A stretch of 64,000 nucleotides of DNA from Nepenthes gracilis (taxonomy: Eukaryota; Streptophyta; Magnoliopsida; Caryophyllales; Nepenthaceae), in NCBI GenBank assembly GCA_033239525.1, contig BSYO01000026.1, forward strand, positions 9,596,371 to 9,660,370, in the 5' to 3' direction. Positions 34,863-47,949 of the stretch are shown here, piece by piece. The notes beneath the pieces were generated by a model. It saw only the letters and a program-made list of their open reading frames with translations. It was not told the origin of the DNA and searched no databases. The position numbers and the translations under genes were made by a program. Within the stretch, counting starts at the first letter, position 1; each line of letters opens with the position of its first letter.

Positions 34863-35295
34863 TGGCAACTCTAACTTAGTGTATCTCTCCAAATGGCAAC
34901 TTCCATATCCACCGCATCCAGCATCTCCTTGAAGAAGGAAGGAATCCTCCTGACTAATTACAGGTATTATAATCGGCACCTATGATCACCGTGACAGCCT
35001 ACCAAATCCGCGCAAACAACTATCAGCTAGCTTGACGCCCAAGTAAGGTTGAGTTGGCTCAAATGTTATAAATATCCCCTCGTTCACGTGGGCAATGACA
35101 CTGCCAGATATACTTAAAAAACTCACATCAAGAGCTCACAGAAGACAGCTCTCCACTCAAAAAGCCTCTGAAAAAATCGTCAAGTTCTTGCTCCCACAAT
35201 CTCAAAGTAACTCCACGCCGAGCATAATCTCTGATTAAGACTAACCCCATACCCTTGCATCATCACACATAATTTTCATCCCTGTATCTTCTTGA
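34863..35295 (+). repeat. 5' LTR of element D (3' end lost)
   Basis: Matches 38162-38600: TCTAACTYAG, TCTCYCMAATGGCAACT, AGCTGGCTCAAAAATTATAAATA-like, GAGCACACAGAAGA. A TATAAATATCCCC box is at 35069. After about 35295 it changes abruptly to gag sequence. Confidence 0.75.
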
Positions 35296-35299
35296 TTCA

Positions 35300-36030
35300 G
35301 TTCGCCCCCAGTCGGAGGGAGGAAAGACAGCATTGACACCTCGTTGGTATAAAATAAGAGCCTAATAAAGTCTAAGGAGCTTCCTGGCCGGTTCACTGCA
35401 GAAGCCCGTCAAATACCCCGGTTGACTAACGAAGTGAAGTTGATTACCTTCATATAGACTTTGGACCGAGCAAGTTTTTCAAACATTTGGCTCACAAAGA
35501 CCCCCAAACCTTCCGTGAAACCGAAACCATCGCCCGTACTTACATGGCGGCCAAAGAGCCCAACGAGGCTAAGCGTTCAGAACACAGGGACTAGCTTCAC
35601 TAGAGACCGTCGATTGAAAAAAAGAGAAATAGAGACCGCTTCAACTCTCGAGATCCAAGGAAGTAGCACAGGGTGGAGTCAAGAGCTTGAAGGGAGTTCT
35701 GGCTGCTAAACCTGACTCCTCTAAATGACTCCCAAACTAATATTTTTATACAGATCCGTGAAAAAAATTTCTAAAGTGGACGAAATCGGTCAAGAACTCG
35801 GAGGGAGGAGATCAAATGAAATACTGTTACTACTATCGATCTTTGGGTCACAGTACAAAAGCCTATTGGACTCTACAAAAAGAGATTAAGGAGCTCATCC
35901 GGATGGGATACCTTACCAAGTTCTTGTAAAACCCGGAGCAGGCGCTTGGCAGAACATGTGAAGAAAGGATGGAACGGCAGTAGCCGAGGAACCAAGTCGC
36001 AGTTGGAGTAGTCAACATGTAACACCCCGA
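35300..36030 (+). pseudogene. gag of element D (decayed)
   Basis: Reads VKLITFI.TLDRASFSNIWL, then (shifted) PKTFRETETIARTYMAAKEP-like, and the knuckle-type end YYYRSLGHSTKAYWTLQKEI (about 35830-35890) with LIRMGYLTKFL. The pattern CxxH..GHDTEEC is degraded. Frameshifts and stops. Confidence 0.7.
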
Positions 36031-36069
36031 CCTTCTAAGGACCACCCCTCAGACCACCTTGGGATCGCC

Positions 36070-36640
36070 TCAAAGAAATCCATAGTAGAAGTTAGGGACG
36101 ATGCCATTAGTTTTAACAAAGAAGATATGTCACATGTAATGACTTCCCACTCTGACCATCTGGTTGTATTCACACTCATTTCAGATTGTACAGTCGATTA
36201 CCAACTAAAACAGATCATTATCAATAATGAAAGTTTATGTAATTTGCTTTACCTAGATGTCTATTTTACATTAAGGCTAAAACAGAATTAACTGAAACCG
36301 ATCGAAGGACTCCTCTATGGGCTGGACAATGAGCTGGTACTCATCTAATGAACTATCCAACTGGAAGTCACTTTAAGAACGAACCCAAGACAACGTTCCA
36401 TGTATGGACGTTCTTGGTAGTTGACCTACCTTCGGTTTACAACGCCATCCTATGGCGACCATACCTGACCGTGTTTGGGACCGTAACATTCACCACGCAC
36501 TTAAATATGAAGTTTCCTACAACCTGCAACATTGGAGAAGTTCTAGGCGACCAAACAACCGGCCCGACATGCTACTTATCCTAGGTCACCCAAGCCACTC
36601 CAGTTGGCCGATAGAGGACTTTGATCACAAACACGAAGTG
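36070..36640 (+). pseudogene. Protease of element D (decayed)
   Basis: ISFNKEDMSHVMTSHSDHLV at about 36105, then VDYQLKQIIINNESLCNLLY at about 36195, where the usual DNGSSA catalytic motif is lost (NNESLC). Then FLVVDLPSVYNAILWRPYL and LNMKFPTTCNIGEVLGDQ (36408-36550). Confidence 0.75.
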
Positions 36641-36829
36641 ACTCTGCAATAGGCCCACGACTACAAGACAATGGACCGCATTCCTCTGGACTTCAGTGAT
36701 CTCGAGAGGTGCATGTAGATAGGGGGCTCATTTTCGAATCCCTGCTTTACCAGCTTATCAATTCCTCCAACAGAACTCTGATATCTTTGTATAGACCCCC
36801 GTTAACATGCCAGAGATTTCGATCAAGGT

Positions 36830-37680
36830 AATAGTCCACAAGTTAATCATCGGTTCAAATCACAGGCCCATCCGGAAGAAGCAAAAGAACCACTTCATCA
36901 AAAAACTCATTGTCATCTGGGAGGAAGTAAAGAAACTGCTTAACATTGGCTTCATCTGGAAAATTTAGTATCCAGATTAGCTTTCCAACAGGATTTTTGT
37001 CAAAAAGAGTAATGAAAAGTGGCGGATATGTGTTGACTTCACCAATGTGAATAAGACGTGCTCGAAGGACAACTTCCCGTTGCCCAGGATCGACCTACTG
37101 GTGGACACCACCTTCGTGCACGAGCTACTCAATTTCATGGATGCATACTCAGGTTATAATTAGATTTGCATAAGTCCCGAGGATGAGGAATGCACTTCCT
37201 TCATAACAAACCAGGGGATATACTACTATAAAACTATGCCATTCAAGCTGAGCAATACAGCACCATGTATCAGCAGCTCATGAAGAAACTGTTCAAGGCC
37301 CAAATTGGTCAAAATATAGAGGTATACGTAGATGACATGCTCATTAAAAGTAAAACCACGACAACCATATCTATGACCCCAGCGAGGCCTTTGGGGTACT
37401 CTAGGCAAACTGGATGAGGTTGAACCTGACCAAATACATTTTTGGAGTATCCTCCGAAAAATTCATGGATTTCATCATCTTCCTGCGAGGAATTGAGGCA
37501 AACCTGAAAAAAATAAAGATGATCATGAATATAAGCCCGCCACGGACCGTGAAAGACGTTCACAGACTGACCAGGAGACTTGCAGCGCTCTCCCACTTTC
37601 GACAAAATTTGGGACCAGATACCTCCTCTTCTTCAAGGCCTTGCGAGGAATAAAGGCAAATATCTTCCAATTGATGGCTT
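36830..37680 (+). pseudogene. Reverse transcriptase of element D (decayed)
   Basis: Reads NEKWRICVDFTNVNKTCSKD and NFPLPRIDLLVDTT (37010-37110), then LNFMDAYSGYN and PEDEECTSFITNQG (37125-37220). The catalytic block VYVDDMLIKS lies at about 37321-37350 in another frame, with the YVDD motif intact. The palm end MRLNLTKYIFGVSSEKFMDF is at 37414. Overall shifted and interrupted. Confidence 0.85.
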
Positions 37681-37699
37681 ACTGTTAGGCCGCCTTTTA

Positions 37700-38130
37700 G
37701 AAGCTAAAAGAATACCTTGCCAACCCCCTCTCCTGACATCACCAAACAAAGGTGAGGAGCTGTACCTTTACTTGACAGTTTTAGAAGTGGCGATAAGCTT
37801 AATTTTGATTCGGCAATAATCTAATGTACAGTGGCTAGTCTACTACAACAGCATGACTTTGACAAACGCTGAGACTCGCTACACATACGCCGAAAAGATT
37901 GCACTCACACTCATCCATTCAACCAGAAAATTGTGACCCTACTTCCAAACATATAAAATAGTTATCCTGACCGACCAACCTTTGAAAGGAATCTTTCTGA
38001 AGCCCGACATGTCAGGATGGTTAGTTTAATGGGCGATCGAATTGTGCGAGTTCAACGTAGAATTCAAATCAAGGCCGGCCGTAAAAGGACATGCCTTAGC
38101 GAACTTCGTCATTAAGAGCACGACAGCTCA
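37700..38130 (+). pseudogene. RNase H of element D (decayed)
   Basis: Reads KGEELYLYLTVLEVAISLIL, RYTYAEKIALTLIHSTRKL, IVILTDQPLKGIF and VEFKSRPAVKGHALANFV, then the LTR follows at once. The second RNase H and integrase are deleted. Confidence 0.8.
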
Positions 38131-38149
38131 AATATTGCCCCCATTCACG

Positions 38150-38805
38150 ATCTCTCCTGGAATGACAATTCTAACTCAGCGGATCTCTCCCAATGGCAAC
38201 TCCCATATCCTCCGTATCCAACATCTCATCAAAAAAGGAAAGAATCCTCCTAACTGATCACAGTTGTCATAATCAGCATCCACGATCCCTGTGATAGTCT
38301 GTCAAATCCGTGCAGACAGCTGTCGGCGAGCTTGGAGCCCAAGTGAGGCTGAGCTGGCTCAAAAATTATAAATACCTCCTCACTCACATGGGTAAGGACA
38401 CGACTAGATATATTAAAAAATTTATGCTCAAGAGCACACAGAAGATAGCTCTCTACTTAAAGAGCCTTTGAAGAAATCCCTCATAATTTTTGCTCCCACA
38501 ATCTTAAAACCGCTTCATGTCGAGCGCAACCTTCACGATAGATTCTAATCCTATAACCTTGCATCTTAACATATAATTCTTATCACTATATCTTTCTATA
38601 TCTTTGAGGAAGATTATTGATTTGAGTATTGAAAAATAAATCGAATAGTGAATCTTACTAATTCTTTAATCTCTTATTCGTTCGTTGTGTTGAGTAGGAC
38701 CCAAGTTATTTGAGATAGAGAACGAACCCACATGAGTTTGACTCAACCGAGAAAAATCGGTAGGCTCCCTAATCCGTACAACAATTCGAATTCAAAGATG
38801 TATCA
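38150..38805 (+). repeat. 3' LTR of element D (5'-truncated)
   Basis: Pairs with 34863-35295 and extends past it to GATGTATCA, the usual gypsy LTR edge in this window. TATAAATACCTCC box at 38367. Confidence 0.75.
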
Positions 38806-39015
38806 ATACTAATAGTAATGACGCAAATATCTTGTATTAAACGATATCAATAATTTAAATTAGATAGGTTATTATATATATATATCACAAAGCATATAAA
38901 TATAATAAATTAGATGACATTAGTATTCTAATTTAATAACAATATGTATATAACATAGCAGTAATGAGCTTAATATCAAAACTCAATAAAATAAACGATA
39001 GTTATAATTATAATT

Positions 39016-39728
39016 TGATAAGTTTCGAGGACTTGAATTAATGTATGAATTAAGAAGCCACCTTATCACGCTTAGATGCACAATTAATAATGGGTCCGAT
39101 TTTTATAATTTTAAATTTAGATCACACCATAACAGAACAAATAAGATGCAAAAAGTATACGGGACTCATTTTTTGGTATGATCTCCAACGTTCAAATCAA
39201 TGATTTTTTTATTTGAATGTGAAAGATACTAGGAAATGAGTTTGAGAATGTAAAGATGATGGGGATAAGTATTTATATGGAAAGTAATACTCTTTTTTGT
39301 ATACTCGTTTGGGAAAATGGCTTTGATATTTGTGTACTTGACAATTGGAGCTTCTAATGTTTGTGCATTCGTCCGGTGAAATGTCTGACTTCCCCTTATT
39401 TTGTTGTCATTGTCTAATTTTCTCCCATTTTTTTCTAGGGGAGATGATTTATTTATAGTGAGAAGCACCGTTTAGATAGCAAGTGTTTAGAATCAATGTG
39501 TAGGTATGATGTTGCTTCAAATGACAGGCGTTACTTATATGTATAACGATCATTCCAATTTAATGGCAAAGTCGCCTGACTTCCAACTAATGGATCGGTT
39601 CGTGCCTCTTAGTTCATACGTTACACTATTTGTCTAGTAGGTTTTGAGGCATTGTTTATTAGGCATCAATATTTAGATCTCTTATCCATTTATATACTGG
39701 GCTAATTTATACTTGGTCATACCCATCA
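39016..39728 (-). repeat. Solo LTR of the element B family
   Basis: Plus-strand edges are TGATAAGTTTC...ACCCATCA; on the minus strand it starts TGATGGGTATG. It is flanked by TAATT on both sides (39011-39015 and 39729-39733). It shares with B's LTRs AATTAAGAARCC.C.TTATCACG, GAAAGAT.yTAGRAAATGAGT and TTTATAGTGAGAAGC-like blocks. No internal sequence is present. Confidence 0.8.
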
Positions 39729-39733
39729 TAATT

Positions 39734-41111
39734 TAATCACAATGTCCTAGTTTAGTATTTTAAGTATAACAGTCACAATATATTTTACGACATTTGAAAA
39801 AAAAAAAAATCATAATGACGTGGGAGGATTTAGAGCTGAGGTGGCGCAACTCGCAGCATCAGTAGCCTCTTTTTCAAGCGAAGTCATGTGAAATGTTAAA
39901 TATATTTAAATAGTAATATATAAATATTATTTTTAATAAATTAATATTAAATTAATAATTATTTTAAATAAAACAGTGTAGAGCATGATCCCTTTCCGGT
40001 GGGCAGGTGTCTGAAGGCGGTTATTTTGGAAATCTGACTGCGGTGGGTCCCCCCACGTTGCCCGTCTCCAGATACATATGAGAAGAAAAGGTTGGAAAAG
40101 GCGAATTCCTCTTACGACATGTTTAATTATTAAAACGTGACAAAATAAATATAAAGTAATTATTTTTAAAAAATAAAAATAAAATTTATGATTTTTATTT
40201 TTAGTTATTTATTTAAAATAATTATAACTAATTTAAAATTTAATTTTTAATATTTAGTATCTATTAATAATAAAAAAATAAAATAGAAATTTATATTAAT
40301 TATTTTTTTATCCTTATTTTAAAAAATATTCTATAATTATTTCACAATCCTCTATAATTATAAAGTATTTGTAATTACTAATACAATCCATTTCACAGCA
40401 ATTACAATCATCAAATTTTGACTTCATCATAATTAAATTTTGGTCACCAACAAATATAACAAATAATTTATTTTTATTTTTATATTATTTTTAAATAAAT
40501 CATTATTTTATTACTTAATTATTTTAAAAATAATACTAATAATCTTAGAAAATTATTATTTCTAAAAACAAAAAATATCACCAACAACTTGATATTTTTT
40601 ATTTATTATTTTTAAAGGATAATTATTTTAAAATATTTTTATTTATCTTTATAGTAAATTAAACTTGATTAAAATTAAATTTAGGTCAAATATGGATTGG
40701 ACTTAAATAAAAATTTATGATTGTTTAACTAGATTGGACTGAATATATTCATAATCTAAATTAAGTAGATTCCGATTGAAATATGATTATTTTTATTTTT
40801 AAATATTTTTTATATTAATTTTTTAGTTATTTATTTTATTATTTTTGTATATCAAATATAAAAAAATTAATTCTTAATTGAAATTTATCTATTTCAAATG
40901 ATTAACTAAATAATAAAATATTAATTTTAAATTTCATTCCCACCTTATTGTATTTTATGAAAATAATTTTTTTCTACCTTATTCCATTTAAATAATTAAA
41001 CATAGTATTAATTATTTATCTTTTAACACTTTAAAATATTTTATTTGGATACTGAATCTATATTATATAAATTATAAAATTATTTTAATAGCATGCGTAT
41101 TATATTTCAGA
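39734..41111. other. AT-rich, no gene
   Basis: Strongly AT-rich (40120-41100), with two small GC-richer islands (39825-39895, 39985-40105) that contain no ORF and match nothing else here. Confidence 0.5.
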
Positions 41112-42270
41112 TGAGTATCTAGATTCGAAAAACCGAACGAATTAGAAAGCCGTTTGATCTCACCTGATAAATTGAACTAAAGTCCGTCTAATATTCGTTA
41201 TTTCAAATCAAAATTCTACACACCACAACTAACAAATAAAGAACGGTGGGACTTGCACCTTAATTTATCCTCTAATACTCAAAGCAGAAATATTTATTAA
41301 CTAAATAGAAAGATGAGAGGAGTGTAAATTATTGCGTAGATGCATGTACGAGGGGATTGAGCAATGGTTTGAGGACTTTACTTTGGTAGTACGCTCAGCA
41401 GGTGAGCGACTTAAAAAATGATGTGCGCTTGACTGAGGAGCGGCTTAGAGAGGTGAAGGGTTGTGCTCTGTAAGGTGCGGTCCATTAAGAAGTGGCTTAA
41501 AGAGAAAATGTGCTCAATTGGGAGAGGCTTAAAGAGAAAATGTGCTCAACTATGAGCGGTTCTAAAAGATGGAGGGTTGTGCTCCATAAGGTGCACTTGG
41601 TTAGAAAGCGACTTTGAGAGATAAAGGGCGGAGCTCCATAGGGTGCACTCAGTTAAGGGGCAACTTAGAGAGATGTGTGCTCGATTGGAGAGTGGCTTTG
41701 AAAGATTGAGGGATGTGCTCTGTTTTCATGAGTTGGATGCTCGCTTGCTTCGAGGGTTCAAATTCAAATCCCCTTCTTCCGGAAGGAGAGATGTATTTAT
41801 ACAGGGAGCGTAGGTAGCCAGTCTTGAGGGCTCCACGTCCCCGTAGTCGTGAGTGGCTAACATTCAAGCTGACAAACGTGGGCTACAGGTGCTACGACCC
41901 TGTATCTCTAGGTAGTCGTCATCATGCCTCCACCGTTAGTACTCTGCATCGTTGAAATCCCCGTGGTGATGGGTTGGTGGCTGTCACCTGAGATCCCTAC
42001 TCCTGTAGTCACTTGGGACCGCATGATGACAAGGACTGATAGATTTATTTGCTGAGTTGGATAAGGCTGAGTCGTGTTCGTGGGCTTGTCCTGAGGCCGT
42101 CTATAGTGGCCAATATACCATTGAGTCTCTCGAGGCTATGCTGTTCTAATCCTTATGCGGCCAGCTTTGGGCCTTAGGCTTCGTAGAGCTTTCGCTGAGC
42201 TACTACTTCTTGGGCATTTTTGTTCTGCAAGCCGAATCTCAAGTTGACCTGCTAGATATTGGACCCATCA
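41112..42270 (-). repeat. Left (3') LTR of element C
   Basis: Plus-strand edges are TGAGTATCTAG...GGACCCATCA; on the minus strand it begins TGATGGGTCC. It is preceded there by a purine-rich TATGAGGGATTAG (PPT). It shares ATTCTACACACCACAA with the B LTRs. TATA-type GTATTTATACAGGG at 41788. Confidence 0.7.
41395..41725 (+). repeat. Degenerate tandem repeat in the LTR of element C
   Basis: Phrases GTGCTCAAYTGGGAGAGG, GGCTTAAAGAGAAAATGTGC, GGGTTGTGCTCYRTAAGGTG and variants repeat at about 30- and 65-bp steps. Confidence 0.7.
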
Positions 42271-43699
42271 CTAATCCCTCATACTTAGAGGTTTAAAATT
42301 TTAACTTTCGACACGTTCTGATGGGACGTCGCTTGCAGTCTGTGCATTTTCTTTTCCCAAGCATGCTCCTTTCCAAGGCACTCTATAGTTTTTCTCTGTT
42401 TGGCAAAATTTGGTTCTAATTTGATTCTCTATTGCTAGCTACTCCCTCCCAAGAGCGATCTTTTGGCATCAACTCAATCTCCCCGAGTGAGCACTAGCTG
42501 ATCTCCTCCTCCAACTATAAGTGGAGGGGCTCTCTACACCTCGCATTACAAAGTGTAACCTAACTACTGAGGAGTGGGTCTGCTCGGAGTTGGCATGGAG
42601 CCTTCACAATCACAAGCAGAGATCAATGGAAAATCTTGCCTGTTGTTAAAAATTAATGCTCAAGGATGTTGTGAAGTCTGCTTTAGTTATCCTCTTTTGG
42701 GCTTGGCCCGAATTGGTATCGTGTAGCGTTGAGTGAGGTTTGGGTTTCGGTGGCCTATTCCTCTTCTCCCAATTGATGTTGGGTAATCCTCTTCAATTCA
42801 ATTTTGAAGAAGAGGTGCCTCGGGTTCCAAAAGGGAGATGCTTGTGCCTCTTCCCATCTGATCAGGCACCTCTACCCTTCTGGTGCCTAGGGGAGGACTA
42901 TTTTGGAGACTACTAGGGGAGGAGTTGGCCTTTTCTTTCATACGTCCACGTTGAGCCTTAGCCTTTGTCGTCATATTGGGTCTCGTAGAGACTCACAGAC
43001 TTGGAGGCTTTGGTCTGGTTTTGGTGGACAGTTTTTGGTAGTCACCTCTGGGTGAGAGTAGCAGCAATATACTTTGCTCTTGCAAGGAGGGCTTCTCCAT
43101 GCTTTTATTGCTTTACTTATTGCTCCAGCTTTGCCGTGGTCAGCTAGTGATCATTCCTCTTGCAATTGTCAGTCCTAAAGGTCGATTGGATGAGTGTAGT
43201 TGGGTCGTTGGTTTATATATTTTTATTTCCTTTTGAGTTGTACGTCCACTATTATAAACTTGTACTTTGTAAAAAGAATCAATGAATAAAACTATCGAGT
43301 ATAGTTTGTTTTCATATTGCATGCTGCAATATCCTTACATGATATGAGTAGTTGAAGTGTTTGAGTGTAGCCTTTTGTTGAGCAATTTTTGACAGTCTGA
43401 CCACTTAGACTAGTGATGACTCGGTCCTCTGACAATCCAACTAGCAATAATAGGTCCCGAATGCATGGTCAAGACATAAACCAACCAAATTTGTCTCGAG
43501 CCCATTAGGGCTGCACGTCGCCAGTCTGCTATTGCCTTGGAAAAATGGCGTGTTAGGGTATCGTTACCCCTACTGCGCCACCGACTTGCTAATCTAGGCC
43601 TATGGGCAGTCAAGCTGTCAGCATGCTGCGTAGGGAGGTGACGCGTCAATCAACGCGACCAACCCAGCAAAATGACAAGCTGTGACATTCTATGATGTG

Positions 43700-43790
43700 G
43701 GCATGTGTCGCGATCATCATGGAGACGTGCCTCTTCAATATCCTCAAACGATGTTGTTGCTAGGCCGAGGCATTGGCTATTTAAGTGCTC
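43700..43790 (+). promoter_or_regulatory. Conserved upstream block of the antisense ORF, copy C
   Basis: GGCATGTGTCGCGATCATCA, then CGTGCCTCTTCAATATCCTC, and a TATA-like GCTATTTAAGTGC at 43776-43788, about 95 bp before the ATG at 43875. Same order as in copies A and B. Confidence 0.5.
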
Positions 43791-43874
43791 GCCCCTAGCC
43801 ATTTCAGCATCTCTTCGCTTTTGGAATATCTCTGCACTAGTTTGCCATTGTCTTTGGCTTGTGCTACTTTTTGA

Positions 43875-45185
43875 ATGGCTCCATAGGGCACCACTAATAT
43901 TCCATCCATCCTTATTGGCAGAGCGATTGAATCTCTAGACAGTAAGTATCATATTTCGAGCATCATTAAGTACATTGTGCCTAGCGTTGATGATGCAGGT
44001 TACTCTCCTCATCTAAAGTTCATACCCATTTATAATGAGCGTTTGAAAACTGGTCTTCGTCAAATGACTTGGGCTTTGGTGAATCATCTAGAGAGGCCGA
44101 GGACGATGAGCCCCAAGCGAGAACTACTGTTGGAATGGGGGTCCCATTGGTCGGCGGGCTGAGTAAATCGACCATCACCATGGCTGCAATCGAGCGCAGG
44201 ATCCCAATCTTGGTTGCTTCTTTTCTAAAAGCACCTACTTTTGCCCCTTCCACTGTTTTTGCAAAGCAGGGTGCTAGTAATAGCCAAGTGAAGGAAGAAA
44301 TAGTTGAAGATGACCTTGAGTTTGGGTATGCGGTTGAGGGGGCTCTCCACTTGCTCCTCCTCTAGGCCTCGAGGTATCTCTTTCTTACCATGTGCAGCAT
44401 TTGAGATCCTTACTGCTTTTAGCTGAAACAAGAGCCAAGGATTCTCCTATCTCGTCACATCAGGGAGGTCGTCTTATAGGGAGGTATCATGTCACAGATT
44501 TCTCTGTTCTGTTGCCATAGTTTTTATAGCCATTTGCAATTGGTCATTACTCGTTACTTGATAGATTCAGGAAACACTTTGAGTGGTAGATGAAGCATTG
44601 CATTGGTGGAAAGTTAAGATTTCTCAGCTATCTCAGTCACATGTCGATCCTACCATGCTTAGAGACATGGAGCGCCGAGTGAATGTTGTTGCTGTCAAGG
44701 GTCTACGGAGTGATGAGCGGGCATCCTATCTCGACCGAGTGCAGTTCAAGTGTTAAGTGAGATCACGAGAGCTCAAGGATGAAAATTATCGGGCAATGGA
44801 TCGAACCGCCTCGCTTGAAGATGAGCTTCGTGAGACTAAGCAGCAGCTTACTGATCTTCGGGGGAATATGCTCGACTTGAAAGAGAGCTAATGTCTTAAT
44901 TCCGCTCGAATGAAGTTAGCTGCACGATGGACAAGAGGTTCTGAGACGACATTCGCTTTAGTTGGTAAATTGCTGCCTTGGCGATTCCAGGCTTCCCTGT
45001 TGGTTTCCTCGATCCAAGGAACACCGGAGCTCAACGCCGAGGTGACCTGTTGGATTTCTCAGAGACAAGAGGGGGCCAGCGCCATATTTATCAGGTGGGC
45101 CATGACCACAGGATCATCACCCATTCGGTTGATAGGCATAGGCAATATTTTGTATATTTGAAGCAGACGGATACTCTCTGATGTA
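43875..45185 (+). pseudogene. Antisense extra ORF of element C
   Basis: Starts ATGGCTCCATAG: stop at codon 4, like copy B. The frame then reads LDSKYHISSIIKYIVPSVDD and SPHLKFIPIYNERLKTGLR, collinear with IYNRFNIPIGVPLQILSYNE and FVTMYEIYLKEEFR of copy A; the second half of the domain is lost. Near 44745-44890 it reads SRELKDENYRAMDRTASLED and ELRETKQQLTDLRGNM, a coiled coil matching that of B. The tail resembles B up to about 45180. Stops throughout. Confidence 0.65.
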
Positions 45186-45243
45186 CATTTTGATTCTTCA
45201 ACAAATCAGCTAGATTGTTTCAATTATTGTCATTGATGTCTTT

Positions 45244-47601
45244 TGTCATGATCCAAAATTTAGCATGTCTAATTAATTATTATTCTTAAAATTTAAAATT
45301 CTAAATAAATTTAATAAATAACCCTAAATTTTAAAATTTAGATGTGACAAACTAAATATACAGGACCTGATAAATCAAACCCACACAGGACCTCATCGGA
45401 TAACCATCTGATCAAAATAAATATGACTTGCTCTACAATCATCGCAAGAGATGTGACAATTCAATCATAATCATAATTAGAATATAACATAATGTCCCAA
45501 TTATTATCAAAATATAACTATGAGCCTATACCTGACCAACTCTAAAATCCAATCTGATCAAATACCAATTTCAACCATAATAGGGCTAAAATTAACCAAA
45601 TCGGATGAACAATTGACATATCACGTCCATACTCTTGTAATGTATTTTGAAGGGACAAAATATAAAATATGAGTTTAGAACTTAGCAAGTATCATATATG
45701 ACTAAATAGGTCCAATAAATCGAGAGTGTGTCAAAGAATAAGTACCAAATCAGAAAATAGATATAAATCTAAGTCGCCGATACAAAAATCCAATCATCAA
45801 ATCCAATATCCAAATCTAATGGTAGTCTCATACTTAAATTAAATATCAAATGCAAACAAATGTCCAATCCAAAAAATAGTCCCCTCAGGACATATATATA
45901 TATGTATATATAATAGAAGCAATCCGAATTAATTTCAATAAGCAAATGTTCAATCCAAAATCTAATCTAAGTCTAAATCTAAGGTTCGATCAACTCATGA
46001 TTTTGGCAGAATCTAATAGTCAGATAATCCAATCGTGTGTGTAAAAGCCAAAGTAGTATCACAACAAATAATCCAAAGGTTTGAATCAAAACATATATTT
46101 AAAATCAATGTACGGGATATATCAAAACCCATCTATAGATAAAATTGGCGAATCTTAAATTCAAATCCAAAATCTAAATTCAAATATCCAAATCTATACA
46201 GATATAAAAAAATATACACTAAATCTGAGTTTTGATTATTTAAAGATTAACTTGAAAAAATGGTTATTTTTAATCCGATAACCTTAGACCAAATCAAATG
46301 CAAGTGAGACCAACATGCTAGGCCACTTATGTACTTTGTCTCCCATAGGTAAAATTGTTCACTATATTTTGTCACCTGCGACTTTAGATATAATTTCTCA
46401 AGTTGTTAGATATATTACAACATTCAAATTTATATAAATTCTAATAAATTGTCCAGATGGGAAGAGTCACTATATCCAAACTTTTCTTACTAGCAAAAAT
46501 GGATTTCTAATAATAAATATCTTTCCATAGGGAGTTGGTCAGAATATCTAATAATAAATCCAAATGTAGTAATAATAATCTGGCACATGCATGTGAAAAT
46601 GCACGGGTAAATGCAAGTTTTATACTAATTTGTTTACAGATATACTAATATAAAAATATATATTATCCAATAATTATCTATTTATTTTAGAAAATCACAA
46701 AGTTCTCAAATATTAACAGAAACAAAATAAATACATCAATCGACTGATAAAAATGTCATGTGTGCACAACAAAATAAGTGGAATAATTAAAATTATACCC
46801 ACGGGTTTAAATCCTCCAAATCAAAATGAAAATAAATCAGATGCGAAATCAGACAAATGATAGGGATATAAGATACTTACCTCGATTTTATACTCTATAG
46901 ATCGAAAGAAAGGATACTTCGAAGTACCCGAATTGTGCTTTCTCTCTCCTACCGGTGCATCCTTTCTCTCTCTACCAATGCAGTTTCTCTCTCCTACCAC
47001 AATATGCTGCTTTGTCATGCACACTGTCGTCTCTGCTACCTTCCACGGTCACTGCTGACCTTTCTGGGTCTCTCCTCGCCACGTGCCATCACAGACCCTC
47101 TCTCTCTCCTCACTGACACACCGCCGCATTTGATTTTTTTAAATTTCACTCTACCTTCCTGCAAATGCCTCCACGTCCTTTGCCACCACCCATCGAGATG
47201 TCATCACCTTGTGTGGCTCCATCCTAAGTCGCCACCATTACTAATTGATGGTAGCGTCGCCTCCTCTTCTTTGGTCTTCTCCCTCTTCTTTCTTCCTCTC
47301 TTCCTCTTCTCCTCCCTCCTCCTCACGCAAAACCCTACCCCTCCTTTTCTCCTCTCTCTCCGCTCTTCTCTCTCCTTTTCTCCCCTGTTTATGTCAGCCG
47401 CCGGATCCTCTTTCATTTTCTTTCTTTTTACACACACACACACATATTATTCCACCAACACTCAGACGTGCTTTGGGTGCCACATTGCAAATTTGATTTT
47501 TTTTTAAATTTCACAATCTTTAATTAATTATTATCACATTCAAATTAGCTAAAATCATAATTAATAATAAAATAATCCAAACGAGTATCCGAGATGTTAC
47601 A
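45244..47601. repeat. Solo LTR, 2358 bp, nested in element C
   Basis: Edges are TGTCATGATCC...GAGATGTTACA, flanked by TCTTT on both sides (45239-45243 and 47602-47606). Sequence on either side continues element C in step with element B (13490-13600), which independently confirms the insertion point. The minus-strand start TGTAACATCTC is of the type seen in long plant gypsy LTRs. A CT-rich block (46930-47430) and a CA run (47434-47446) lie inside. The 190-residue open frame there is low-complexity and not a gene. Confidence 0.85.
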
Positions 47602-47606
47602 TCTTT

Positions 47607-47945
47607 AAGCATGTGTCGATTTGTCTTTGTCTAGTGTTGGTTCTATTTGCCGATTAAGCGTTATTATTATCATCGCTGGACATAGGTGGATACCTTTGTC
47701 TGGTTGTGCTCGTTCCTGAGAGAGGAAGTTGTAACGCTTTGACTTTCTGGTGTGGTGCTATTTCCTATGGGAGGATGTTGTGGCACATCTGTTGATCAAC
47801 CTCACTGGGGGCGACTGGGTATGGTTGCCATAGTTGTCGCGCTCTAGCATAGTTTAGGTTGTTGTCCACATGGGATGTCGGTGCTCAGTCCTCTTTGTAG
47901 ATGTCATCACCTTTGTGTGTCTGATCCTAATTAGCTTATGGATAT
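47607..47945. repeat. Tandem-motif spacer of element C
   Basis: Continues element C after the solo LTR. GCCGATTAAG, TGGTGCTATTTCCTATGGGAGGA and GGCGACTGGGTATGGTTGCC correspond to 13563-13790 of element B. Confidence 0.65.
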
Positions 47946-47949
47946 TTTT

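Larger units (their letters stand above)
34863..38805 (+). mobile_element. Ty3/gypsy element D, internally deleted
   Basis: LTR-derived sequence at both ends (34863-35295 and 38150-38805) flanks gag, protease, RT and RNase H remnants in plus orientation. Integrase is absent. The end of the 5' LTR with PBS, and the start of the 3' LTR, are also missing. No matching target duplication was found (right flank ATACT). Confidence 0.75.

Noticed and set aside
46935..47507. 190-residue open frame
   Set aside because: It is a CT-rich low-complexity stretch inside the solo LTR 45244-47601, with overlapping frames open on both strands and no domain.
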